A stretch of DNA of 64,000 nt from Thermospira aquatica. GTDB taxonomy: Bacteria > Spirochaetota > Brevinematia > Brevinematales > Thermospiraceae. A model generated the notes under the pieces. The model saw only the letters and a list, made by a program, of their open reading frames with translations, did no database searches and was not told the origin of the DNA. The position numbers were made by a program, and so were the translations under genes. The stretch lies in the NCBI RefSeq assembly GCF_023525255.1, contig NZ_CP073355.1, positions 992,001 through 1,056,000 of the forward strand, written 5' to 3'. Every line of letters starts with the position of its first letter. The first letter of the stretch is position 1. Positions 1-8,270 of this stretch are shown piece after piece.

Positions 1-112
1 TTTCTTTTGAGGGGCGCTTCGTAAAAAGTTTTTTCATTTATTTTTATATTTCTTTTCAGTTGTTGGTTCTTTTTTCCGTATATAAGGGTAAAAGGTACGG
101 ATGGAGGGGTGT

Positions 113-1332
113 ATGTGGAGGGCGATTCTTTTTCTTTCGTTTTTTCTTTTTTCGATGGTTTTCGCTCAGAATCAAGCTGTTTTGTATTTTTATCGTGCGG
201 ATAGAGTGGCGAATGTGTCAGAAGGGGATTTGATAGTGATGGATCTTACCCTGACCAATGTGATCAAACTCATTAAGAACTATACGGTTCTTACCCGGGA
301 AAACATAAAAGAATATCTCACGGGCTTGGGTTTTACCAATATTCCTTCTGAGGTTTCTCCTGCTCTGGCAAGAGAAAACGCTACTAACTGGGGGATAACC
401 GAGGTGGTGGAATTGACCTATACGCCTGGATCGAAAAGAGGGATATTTGTGATAAATCTCAGCGTGTGGAATGCTTTAGAGAAACGTCTGGTTCGAGAGG
501 AGAAAATACCTGCGACCAGTGGGCGTGAGATTTTTGATGCCCTGGATGAGGTGGGACTTGTTCTGGCAGAAAGCCTCACCGGGAAACGTCTGGGGTTTGG
601 TTCCCTACGGGTGAAAACTACTCTCAAGGATGCTGTTATTGTCGTGGGGAATGTAGAGTATGAGACATCCTCTCTTACGATGGAGAACGCGATTGCCGGT
701 CTCGTTTATCCGGTCATGATCGGGACAAAAACTCCCGAGGGTCTTAAGCTTGTGTATACCAATACTTTTACCATCCGGGAGGCTTATGTCTATGATCTTA
801 CCTACCATTACGAGGAATGGGTAGAGGTGATTGACTTAAAAACCAATACCAATCGTGTGCCCCGATCAGCCTACCGTGCCCCTGCTGTTGGTGGCGGGAT
901 AACATGGGGGCCCTCGTTACGTTTTGGACAGATGAGTCTGGCGTGGGGTGGGATGTTTTTCTCGTGGCGAAACCTCATGGCCGATTTTTACCTCGGCTAT
1001 ACACCCCAGATGTTTCTTGGAGAAGGGGAGATGATTTATCTCCATACGGCTGGTGCGCAGGGGATGGTCCAGTTTCGTCTTTTTCCCCGAGAGGAGAGTC
1101 TCTGGAATATGGGGATGTATCTCTCAGTGACCGAACTCACAGGGGTATGGCCCATGTTTGTTTTTTACAATAAGGGATGGCCGCTTATTTCGCTTGGAGG
1201 GACATCTTCGTTCAGGTGGGGATTTCGCTGGATGCCATCGTGGCTCCAGTCGTTGGAGATGGAGGTCTGTGGGGGGGGGTAGTTCTCCGTGATGAGATCT
1301 ATCCTCTCATAGGGATAACCATTCGTTTGTAG
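113..1332 (+). CDS. Exported protein, probable outer-membrane beta-barrel, frameshifted near its C-terminus
   Basis: Start chosen at ATG 113 because GGAGGGG lies 3-9 bases upstream; an in-frame ATG at 101 overlaps that ribosome site. The first 20 residues (MWRAILFLSFFLFSMVFAQ) form a signal peptide with an AQ cleavage site. Residues about 20-170 look like a periplasmic domain; the rest alternates aromatic and glycine-rich strands typical of a barrel. As sequenced the frame stops at 1280-1282 right after a G9 run. If one G is added in the GGG at 1199-1201, the frame instead continues through the G9 run to a TAG at 1330-1332 and ends in DEIYPLIGITIRL, a plausible terminal barrel strand. That is why the end is set at 1332. 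The family is not recognised. The 3' end overlaps the ribosome site of the next gene, so the two are probably co-transcribed. Confidence 0.6.
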
Positions 1333-1341
1333 GAGGTGGGT

Positions 1342-2461
1342 ATGAGAAAAAAGAAAGGGATTTTTCTGATAGGGTTTCTTTTTATCGTTTTTGGGTTCAT
1401 GGGGTGTTCACTTTTTCTTGGGCCTTTGTCGAGGTTGAGTCTCGAGGGACTCGTTCAGCAACAGTGGCAGTGGACATGGGTGGGAGACACGGGCTATAGT
1501 ATGGAGCCGGACCCTGCTGTTTTTATCCAGGTGTATAGGGTTCTTGACAATGATCAGCCTGGGTTTGTGTTGTCTTTTTTATCCTCTATTGCTGGAAAAT
1601 TATGGCTTCATAGTCTTCCATCGGACGGGGTGCAGGCGATAGGGAGTTTTCCTCATTTTAACCCTTATAACGATATTCATATTGATGTTTCCTCTGATCA
1701 AAAGGAGGTGATTTTGAGGGGTGTGACAAACAGTGATATTCCTAGTTATTTTTTTATTTATCACCAACCTCCAAACGGGAAGCTGGAGTACAGATGCTAT
1801 TTCGGGGGGACCATGGGTTTTTCTTTCCGAAAAAGTGGTGTATGAAGAAAATGAAGTGCTCTTTACTTCGCCTGGAGGTAATGTATTTTGGAATGGAGGG
1901 GGACCTATTGATACCATTTTTGGGGTTTTTTCTGAGGAGAAGGGAAAGTCTCTGGTGGGGGTAGGGACAAATATGGCGGGGGTGCCCGAGCTTTTCTTTC
2001 TCGACGAGAATGGGGGAGATTCCGGTATACCATCTCTTCGCTTGACGATAACTCCTTTCATAAGTTATGGTATAAGGCGGGGGGAGCGGGTGTATGTTTT
2101 TGTGAGTATTTCTGCAGGGATATCGAGGCTTTATAGTTTTATTCAGGGAGAGTGGCGAGGAGGGGCATTATACTTCTGTGTGGATAAATTCCAGGCTCTC
2201 AATGTCGTGGTGTATGAAGATCTTGTGGTAGTGGCGTATGTTACCGAACCTCGGAAGATTGTGGTGAAGATGTATCAGGACACATCTACAGGGCTACGGG
2301 AACTCTCCGCAAAAACGCTTGAGACCCCGGAGGACAAAGGGTACATCGAGGCAATAGATTTTTTCCATGATAAAGCAGGGGAAAAAATCATCCTTGGCGT
2401 TTTTCATGGGCTGGATGGGGAAACCAAAGTAGGGGTCTCGTACTATACTCTCCGGTTATAA
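1342..2461 (+). pseudogene. Lipoprotein of unknown function, split by a frameshift at a G6 run
   Basis: The start is ATG 1342 with AGGAGG at 1331-1336. The N-terminus is a lipoprotein signal peptide with lipobox GFMGC. The first frame runs to 1845 but turns into an unrelated tail after FGG. The second frame, open from 1733, continues GGPWVFLSEKVVYEENEV and ends at 2461. Removing one G from the G6 run at 1804-1809 joins the two frames cleanly, giving one protein of about 370 residues. The downstream half is beta-rich with no recognised domain. It lies 9 bases after the preceding exported gene, so the two probably form one operon, and it converges on the YhaN-like gene with a 6-bp overlap. It could be a consensus error, a phase-variable gene or a true pseudogene. 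Confidence 0.6.
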
Positions 2462-4645
2462 GAGGGAACGAGAGAGTGTGTGGATGGTCACCTCAGGCCA
2501 GGTTTTAAAGAGGTTGACAAGGTTTTCATCCTTGGTGAGGATGATGTACTGCCAGTGGTAGAGATTCTGGAAGTGTTGCAGGATCTTTAAAGCGATTTGA
2601 GTGCGATTTTCATCGAGAGCGGCAAAGGGCTCATCCAAGAGGAAAAGTCCTGGCGTGTTGGGGTCATCCCACATCTTTCTTCCGAGAAAAAGACGCAGGG
2701 CAAGATAAAAAAGATCCTGTGTGCCACGGGAGAGGTATTTGAGAGGGCGCCTGGTAGCGGTAGCATCAGGGATACGGATCGCTTCCTCGGAGAATGCCTG
2801 GATTTCAATCTCCTTAAAAGGCGGGAAAATGTCTCCGAATTCCTTTTTCACCTCCTCGGCAAGGATCGTAAAGACACTTGCCTGTTTGTTTTCGATCTCC
2901 GAGAAGATGGCAAGGATCTTTTCACAGGCTTGTTTTTCCTGAGAGAGGATTTCTTTTCTCTTTTCGAGTCTCTGGGCTTCGGTTTTTTTGGCTGCGTAGG
3001 CTTGCATGGCTGTTTCCATAGCAAGAAGTTCTGTGCGAATTTGAACCCGGTTTTCGGAGAGCTGTTGTTTTTTGGCTTCGAGTTTTTGGATTTCGTCTTC
3101 AAGGGATACAAGTTGGTTTTTGAGAGCAACTTTTTGCTGCTGGGCATTTTTTGCCGAATCAAGGTCGGTTGGAGAGAGGTTTTCTAAACGAGTTTTGAAG
3201 TGGTGGTATTGTTCTTCGAGGGTGTGGCTTTTGTCACGGAGGGGGTGTGTCTCAAGGGCGTGAAGGATCGTGTTCATTTCTGAGTTTTTTTGTTTGAGTT
3301 CATCGAGTCTTTCTCGGGCGACGGCAAGGGAGCTGACATTGTGTTCGAAACAGAAACGCTGGTAGGATGTTTGAAACTCTTCCTCTGTTTTTTTAAGATT
3401 TTCCAGACTTTGTTGTTTTTCCCGAAAAAGGGCAGAAAAGGATTCCTGAAGTTTGGCTATATCCTGGCAGAAGTTTTCCCAATTGGAAGGGCGGGAAAAG
3501 ATGAGATTCTCCCGGAGGGCCTCCTGATAGGCGTTTTCTATCTCTGAGCGAAGGGGGGTGGTGAGAGTATCTTTTTTCACGAGAAAACTTCCAAAGAGTG
3601 TCAAAATGCCCATAAAGAAAAAGACACTTCCGGTAATTATCCCTATATACCAGGGGATACGTGAGAGAAAAAATACTATGGTGGCTGATGCAATAGCCAA
3701 CAGTCCAAACAGACCGGATGTGAGAGAAAGGAAAAAAGCAAGGGTGTTTTTTTTCTTTTGCTCTCTTTCTCGTGTATGGATTTCCTCGTTGATATGGGCT
3801 ATCTGGGAAAGAAGGATTTGAAGGGTGCTTTGTTTACGGGCGAGGATGGCAATGTCCTGTTGAAGGGTGGTTCTCGTTTTTTCTATCTCTTTTGCCTTGT
3901 TTTCGAGGGAGAGGATTTCGTTTTCTTCTAATCCTGCATAATGCCGGGCAATGTCATCACGGATGGATTCATACTTTTCGTAGAGCTTTATCCAGTGCTG
4001 GATGTTACTCGCTTCGAGCTTTTGTTCAAGATGTTCGAGTTCTGTTTGCAGTTTTTTGCGCCGGGAGAGCTTTTCTTCAAGGGTGGAGGTGATCTCTTTA
4101 AGGGTAGCCTCGGTCTTTTGAAGAAGCTCGAGGGAGTTTTTATAGCGCTGTGCCTCATCGGTGAGTTGTTTTATTTCCTGTTGATAGCGCTGAAGCTCTT
4201 GTTCACATTCGGCGATAAGGCGGGGGTAAGCATCTTTTTGGCGGGATTCTACAAGGTTTGTAAATCTTGTCGAGAGGCGGGTGATATCGTATCCTCCCGA
4301 AAAAAGCCGTGAGCGCATGTCAGAGAGCCAGTTTTTTTCCTCTTCAAACTCGATAGAGCTTTCACCGGAACGAATGGCAAAAAAATTGAAAAATTTCCCG
4401 TAGTCAAGAGAAACTCGTGCAGTTGTTTCGATTTCAGGCGGGAGAAATCCCTCATACCGCTTATGGATTGCTTCCCATTCGGAGGATTTTTTGCCTTTTG
4501 TAGGGGCGCATAGGGCAATCGCAATCGCATCAAAGATGGTTGTTTTCCCTGACTCGTTGGGGCCAAAAAAGACGGTGGTTTGTGTCATAGGAAAGCTTGT
4601 GTTGTGAAATCTGCCAAATGCCTCAAGCTTGAGCTTTTTAATCAC
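2456..4645 (-). CDS. Membrane-anchored SbcC/YhaN-like ATPase
   Basis: A 729-residue SMC/Rad50-type ATPase. Walker A is GPNESGKTT at residues 28-36; the ABC signature is in LSRGTQDLFYLALRLFLG and Walker B is GLFLLDEPFAALDE near the C-terminus. Long coiled coils (about 130-300 and 400-590) flank a hydrophobic hairpin of two probable membrane segments (about 300-355, FFLSLTSGLFGLL and IITGSVFFFMGILTLF). A short coil plus a central membrane hairpin is the layout of YhaN-type proteins rather than classical SbcC (over 1000 residues). The start overlaps the stop of the upstream phosphoesterase by 4 bp, so the two are translationally coupled and should form a nuclease-ATPase pair for DNA ends at the membrane. 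The membrane link is inferred from the sequence. Confidence 0.85.
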   Translation of the reverse strand: MIKKLKLEAFGRFHNTSFPMTQTTVFFGPNESGKTTIFDAIAIALCAPTKGKKSSEWEAIHKRYEGFLPPEIETTARVSLDYGKFFNFFAIRSGESSIEFEEEKNWLSDMRSRLFSGGYDITRLSTRFTNLVESRQKDAYPRLIAECEQELQRYQQEIKQLTDEAQRYKNSLELLQKTEATLKEITSTLEEKLSRRKKLQTELEHLEQKLEASNIQHWIKLYEKYESIRDDIARHYAGLEENEILSLENKAKEIEKTRTTLQQDIAILARKQSTLQILLSQIAHINEEIHTREREQKKKNTLAFFLSLTSGLFGLLAIASATIVFFLSRIPWYIGIITGSVFFFMGILTLFGSFLVKKDTLTTPLRSEIENAYQEALRENLIFSRPSNWENFCQDIAKLQESFSALFREKQQSLENLKKTEEEFQTSYQRFCFEHNVSSLAVARERLDELKQKNSEMNTILHALETHPLRDKSHTLEEQYHHFKTRLENLSPTDLDSAKNAQQQKVALKNQLVSLEDEIQKLEAKKQQLSENRVQIRTELLAMETAMQAYAAKKTEAQRLEKRKEILSQEKQACEKILAIFSEIENKQASVFTILAEEVKKEFGDIFPPFKEIEIQAFSEEAIRIPDATATRRPLKYLSRGTQDLFYLALRLFLGRKMWDDPNTPGLFLLDEPFAALDENRTQIALKILQHFQNLYHWQYIILTKDENLVNLFKTWPEVTIHTLSRSLL

Positions 4646-5700
4646 AGTTTGCCCCCTGTTTTGAGAAATTCTCTCACAAAGATCTGTCTTGCAAGAAGCC
4701 AGGAGGTTTTTTCTGTCTCAGGAGCCTTTTCGTAGTGTTTTTCCCATGTAGAGAAGAACGTTTGCCAGAGAGGATGGGTAGCAAGGGCAGAGGCAAGGTG
4801 GAGATCCTGATCGTCAAAGCTAATCTCACAGGCTTTGGGGTAAGAAGCACGGAGGTTTTTTTTAACGGCTTCTTTTTGTTCGTCGTTTTGCACAACGCCG
4901 TGAAGGGTGATGTGAAGCCAGGTGAATTCGTCCACGGCGGGATGGTTTTTTTCATCCAGCGTGTCATAGAAGACAAAAACCTCTGTTTCCTCGTAGGTTC
5001 TTCCCTCTTTGAGGGGGAAAAAATCTATGGTGTCGGTTGTGGAATCGTAGATCCAGTAGCCATGCGGGTCTTTTTCTCCTTTTCTCCATACACGGGCAGA
5101 ACCGAGGGTTTGGTAGGCGTCCCTGGACTTGTGTTGATGGATATGACCGAGAAACACTCGATCACAAGAGAGCATTGAAGCAAACTGGATGGGGATAATG
5201 AGATTGTCGTTTTCTTCTACGTTGAGCCAGCTGGAGAGGGCAACATGACCAACGGCAATGCGTCTATGGGTAGGTGGGGGAAACTTTTCAGCAAGTATCA
5301 CGGGGGAAAATGCGTCGTTTTGTTCTTTTGGATTTTTTGGATAGGGATAGGTGAGGATTTCCAGATCGTCTTCCAGGTACAGATCGGGAACAAGCGAAAT
5401 CTCTATCTTGTCGCCAAAAGAGAGGTCCTCGAGCTGATAGGATTGGGTGGTGGTGAGGGGATTGGTGAGGTCATGGTTTCCCGCTATCCAGAGGACACGG
5501 CTTATGGGGGTCTTTTCGAGAGAAGAGGCAAACCAGGTTCGCAGTTGGTAGGCATCATCAATGCTATCGAAAAGATCTCCTCCGATAACGATGGTGGAAA
5601 TGCCTTTTTTTTCGACATGAGTAAGAAAACTCTCCCAGACAGTTTTTGTCCATGGGAGTTGAAAAGAGAGATGAAGGTCAGAAATCAAAGCAATTTTCAT
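4642..5700 (-). CDS. SbcD/YhaO-like metallophosphoesterase (DNA repair exonuclease)
   Basis: A 352-residue calcineurin-type phosphoesterase. The metal-binding motifs appear in order: SDLHLSF (about residue 7), GGDLFDS (41), GNHDL (74), GHVALSS and GHIHQHK. This is the Mre11/SbcD nuclease core, followed by a capping domain of about 120 residues. It is the first gene of a two-gene operon with the YhaN-like ATPase. The promoter TTGACA-18-TATAAT lies so close upstream that transcription should begin at or within about two bases of the ATG; there is no ribosome binding site, so the message may be leaderless. Function is inferred from the Mre11/SbcD family and from the neighbour. Confidence 0.88.
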   Translation of the reverse strand: MKIALISDLHLSFQLPWTKTVWESFLTHVEKKGISTIVIGGDLFDSIDDAYQLRTWFASSLEKTPISRVLWIAGNHDLTNPLTTTQSYQLEDLSFGDKIEISLVPDLYLEDDLEILTYPYPKNPKEQNDAFSPVILAEKFPPPTHRRIAVGHVALSSWLNVEENDNLIIPIQFASMLSCDRVFLGHIHQHKSRDAYQTLGSARVWRKGEKDPHGYWIYDSTTDTIDFFPLKEGRTYEETEVFVFYDTLDEKNHPAVDEFTWLHITLHGVVQNDEQKEAVKKNLRASYPKACEISFDDQDLHLASALATHPLWQTFFSTWEKHYEKAPETEKTSWLLARQIFVREFLKTGGKL

Positions 5701-5707
5701 AAAGAAT

Positions 5708-5737
5708 ATTATAGGAAGGGGAGAGAATTTTTGTCAA
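5708..5737 (-). promoter_or_regulatory. Promoter of the sbcD-like operon, start-proximal
   Basis: Read on the minus strand: -35 TTGACA at 5737-5732, an 18-base spacer, and -10 TATAAT at 5713-5708. Only seven bases separate the -10 from the A of the ATG at 5700, which puts the expected transcription start on the start codon. Confidence 0.75.
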
Positions 5738-5740
5738 ACA

Positions 5741-5766
5741 TTAAGGAAAAAGATTTTTTTCCGATA
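5741..5766 (+). promoter_or_regulatory. Possible sigma-28-like promoter of flgF
   Basis: TTAAGG at 5741-5746 and CCGATA at 5761-5766 resemble the TAAA and GCCGATAA elements of flagellar sigma-28 promoters. The -35 match is weak. No good sigma-70 promoter is visible in the 94-base gap. Confidence 0.3.
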
Positions 5767-5794
5767 CACTAAACAAGGGAGAAAGGAGGAACGT

Positions 5795-6643
5795 ATGGTT
5801 CGCTCAATATTTACCGGTGCCTCGGGCATGATGGTAACCATGGAAGAAATGAACACGGTGGCCAACAATCTGGCCAATGTCAATACAGACGGCTATAAGC
5901 GAGAAACGAGTGTGACCAAGGCATTTCCTGAGATGCTTATTCGTCGTATCAATGATGATGGGGTGGTGAAGTTCCCCCTGGGGAGTTACGATCTTGCTCC
6001 TGTGGTAGGCAAGCTGGGGACGGGAGTGGAGTTTAATGAAAGCTATATCCGTTTTGAACAGGGGAGTCTCCTCGAGACAGAGAATGATTTTGACCTCGCT
6101 TTGGAAGGAGATGGATTTTTTACGGTGATGACTGAACAGGGAGAGCGATACACTCGCAATGGAAATTTTAATATCTCTGTTGATGGGTATCTTGTGGACA
6201 AACACGGAAACAGGGTAATGGGGGAGAAAGGATTTATTCGCCTTGCGAGAAACAATTTCAAGATCGATCAAGATGGGAATGTCTATGTCAACCTGGATTA
6301 CGCTCCAGAGGATTTTGTTGACAAGGCTGGCAATGAATGGAAGAATATGGCCCTGGTGGATAGACTCAAGATTGTGGATTTTCCTGAGAGGCGGTATCTT
6401 GCCAAAGAAGGCTATACCTGGTACAAAGAAACAGATTTTTCCGGTCCTGCCACCATTATTCCTGAAGGGAAAAGGCCAAAGGTGATTCAGGGAGCGCTTG
6501 AAAAGTCCAACGTGGATCCAGTGGTAGAGATGGTGCGGATGATTGAGATCAATCGTCTCTATGAGGCAAATCAAAAGAGCATCCAGACAGCTGATGAGAC
6601 ACTGGCAAAAGCTGTGGGACAGGTTGGTAGGGGTCTAGCATAA
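5795..6643 (+). CDS. flgF: Flagellar basal-body rod protein FlgF (FlhO-type)
   Basis: A 282-residue flagellar rod/hook-family protein. The N-terminus (SIFTGASGMMVTMEEMNTVANNLANV) is the basal-body rod domain, and the middle has the FlgE/F/G segment ALEGDGFFTV and TRNGNF. The C-terminal domain ends QGALEKSNVDPVVEMVRM followed by the helix that packs the rod. The strong ribosome site AAAGGAGG precedes ATG 5795. FlgF is chosen over FlgG on length and the DLALEGDGFF region; FlgG remains possible. It stands alone, with a terminator 17 bases after the stop, and is divergent from the sbcD-like operon. It implies a flagellum, which in spirochaetes is periplasmic. Confidence 0.85.
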   Translation: MVRSIFTGASGMMVTMEEMNTVANNLANVNTDGYKRETSVTKAFPEMLIRRINDDGVVKFPLGSYDLAPVVGKLGTGVEFNESYIRFEQGSLLETENDFDLALEGDGFFTVMTEQGERYTRNGNFNISVDGYLVDKHGNRVMGEKGFIRLARNNFKIDQDGNVYVNLDYAPEDFVDKAGNEWKNMALVDRLKIVDFPERRYLAKEGYTWYKETDFSGPATIIPEGKRPKVIQGALEKSNVDPVVEMVRMIEINRLYEANQKSIQTADETLAKAVGQVGRGLA

Positions 6644-6659
6644 GCCATCTGGATACATG

Positions 6660-6690
6660 AACGGCTGGGGTAGCCTCGCCGTTTTTTTAT
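6660..6690 (+). terminator. Rho-independent terminator of flgF
   Basis: AACGGC at 6660-6665 pairs with GCCGTT at 6678-6683, with extra G-C pairing inside the loop, followed by a run of seven T. On the minus strand no T-run follows the stem, so it serves flgF. Confidence 0.8.
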
Positions 6691-8237
6691 TTTTCTTTTT
6701 CTCGTGCTATTTCAACGCGGACGGTTTTCCCTTTGTATTTTTTTCTGTCAAGTCCTGCCAGGAAATCGTCCAGCCTTTCACGGGGAACATCAACAAAGGA
6801 AAAACTCTCCCTCATCGTGATGCGGCCAAGTTCCTGACTGCGTATGCCTGTGTTGTCTGAAATCCATGCGAGAAGATTTCGAATATCGATAGATTCTCTG
6901 CCAAGCGTGAGAAAAAGTCTTACGGTTTGGGGGGAATCGAACGATGGGGTTTCTTTTTGTTCTGTTTCTCCCATGAGCATTTTGAGCAGTGCGGCGGCAA
7001 TTTCTGGTGATTCATATTCAGAGAGACCTTCGCTGAGAATATCGAGATACTTTTCGAGTCCACCCTCCTCAATAACCGTGGCAATCTCGTCAAGAACTGC
7101 CCTTGTCTGAATTTTTTCAATATCTTCAAGAGAGGGAAGACGTTTTCTTTCGATCTTTGTCTTGATATAGCGTTCGATATCTTTGAGACGTTTGATCTCC
7201 CGAAGGGTAACGAATGTCACGGCGGTCCCTTCTCTTCCTGCTCGCGCTGTCCTCCCAATGCGATGGACGTAGTATTCTTCATCCTGAGGGAGATCGTAAT
7301 TTACCACAAGATCAATGTTTTCAATATCAAGCCCTCGTGCAGCAACATCGGTGGCCAAAAGAATATCGAAATGTTGAGCGCGGAAACGTTTCATAACAAA
7401 CTCTCGCTGGGTTTGTTTCATATCCCCATGGAGAGCTTCTACCTCATAACCAGCGGCGTGGAGTTTTTCTTTGAGCTCCTCGACACGTATTTTGGTATTG
7501 ACAAAAACCACGGTTTGGTTGGGATTGTAGTAGTCGATTACCCTGGTCAGGGCTTGTGGTTTTTCAGATTCCCGAACCTCGTAGTAGAACTGGGAGATAT
7601 TGGGCACAGTGAGTTCTTTGTGAGGGATGGTAACAAACCTTGGGTTGTCTACAAAGTCTTGAATAAGTGCCTTGATCTGGGGAGAAAGCGTTGCAGAGAA
7701 GAGTGCCTTTTGAGCTGATGGTGGGATGCGGCTAAGGATCTCCCGGACATCATCGATGAATCCCATGTCAAGCATCACATCAGCCTCATCAAGAGTGCAA
7801 AATGATACTTTGTCGAGATGAAGTGTTCCCCTCGCTATATGATCAAGAACGCGTCCCGGTGTTCCAACTACGATATGAATCCCCCGGGAAAGGGAGCGAA
7901 TCTGGCGCTCAATGGATTGTCCCCCATAGATGGGGAGGATTACCATCCATTTTTTGTACTGAGCGATTCTCTGCAGCTCTCCAGAGACCTGGATGGCTAA
8001 CTCTCGGGTGGGGACCAGGACGAGTCCCTGAGTGGTACGTTTATCCTCGATTTTCTCCACCATGGGAATACCAAAAGCTGCCGTTTTCCCTGTACCGGTC
8101 TGAGCCTGACCAAAGACATTGTGACCATCGAGAAGAAGAGGGATGGCTTCCTTCTGAATGGGAGAGGGTTCGATAAAGCCCATGTCATGGATGGCTTTGG
8201 AAACAGCCTCTGAGATGTTGAGTTCATGAAACAACAT
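6687..8237 (-). CDS. DEAD-box ATP-dependent RNA helicase with DbpA-type RNA-binding tail
   Basis: A 516-residue helicase. It shows the Q motif (EPSPIQKEAIP), Walker A AQTGTGKT, PTRELA, GTPGRVLDH, the DEAD box in TLDEADVMLDMGF, SATL, ATDVAARGLD and HRIGRTARAG. After the two RecA domains (about 1-370) comes a linker, then a C-terminal domain of about 75 residues that begins VRLFLTLGRE and matches the DbpA/CsdA RNA-binding fold. Such enzymes remodel rRNA during ribosome assembly or unwind structured mRNA in the cold. AAGGAAGG precedes the ATG. It lies 33 bp downstream of the M1-like lipoprotein gene on the same strand and may be read from the same promoter. Confidence 0.92.
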   Translation of the reverse strand: MLFHELNISEAVSKAIHDMGFIEPSPIQKEAIPLLLDGHNVFGQAQTGTGKTAAFGIPMVEKIEDKRTTQGLVLVPTRELAIQVSGELQRIAQYKKWMVILPIYGGQSIERQIRSLSRGIHIVVGTPGRVLDHIARGTLHLDKVSFCTLDEADVMLDMGFIDDVREILSRIPPSAQKALFSATLSPQIKALIQDFVDNPRFVTIPHKELTVPNISQFYYEVRESEKPQALTRVIDYYNPNQTVVFVNTKIRVEELKEKLHAAGYEVEALHGDMKQTQREFVMKRFRAQHFDILLATDVAARGLDIENIDLVVNYDLPQDEEYYVHRIGRTARAGREGTAVTFVTLREIKRLKDIERYIKTKIERKRLPSLEDIEKIQTRAVLDEIATVIEEGGLEKYLDILSEGLSEYESPEIAAALLKMLMGETEQKETPSFDSPQTVRLFLTLGRESIDIRNLLAWISDNTGIRSQELGRITMRESFSFVDVPRERLDDFLAGLDRKKYKGKTVRVEIAREKEK

Positions 8238-8270
8238 GTATACCTTCCTTAAAAGTATGAGTATTTCTTT

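Noticed and set aside
5804-6574. Long minus-strand open frame under flgF
   Set aside because: An antisense shadow of a strongly conserved flagellar gene, no start signals or domain.
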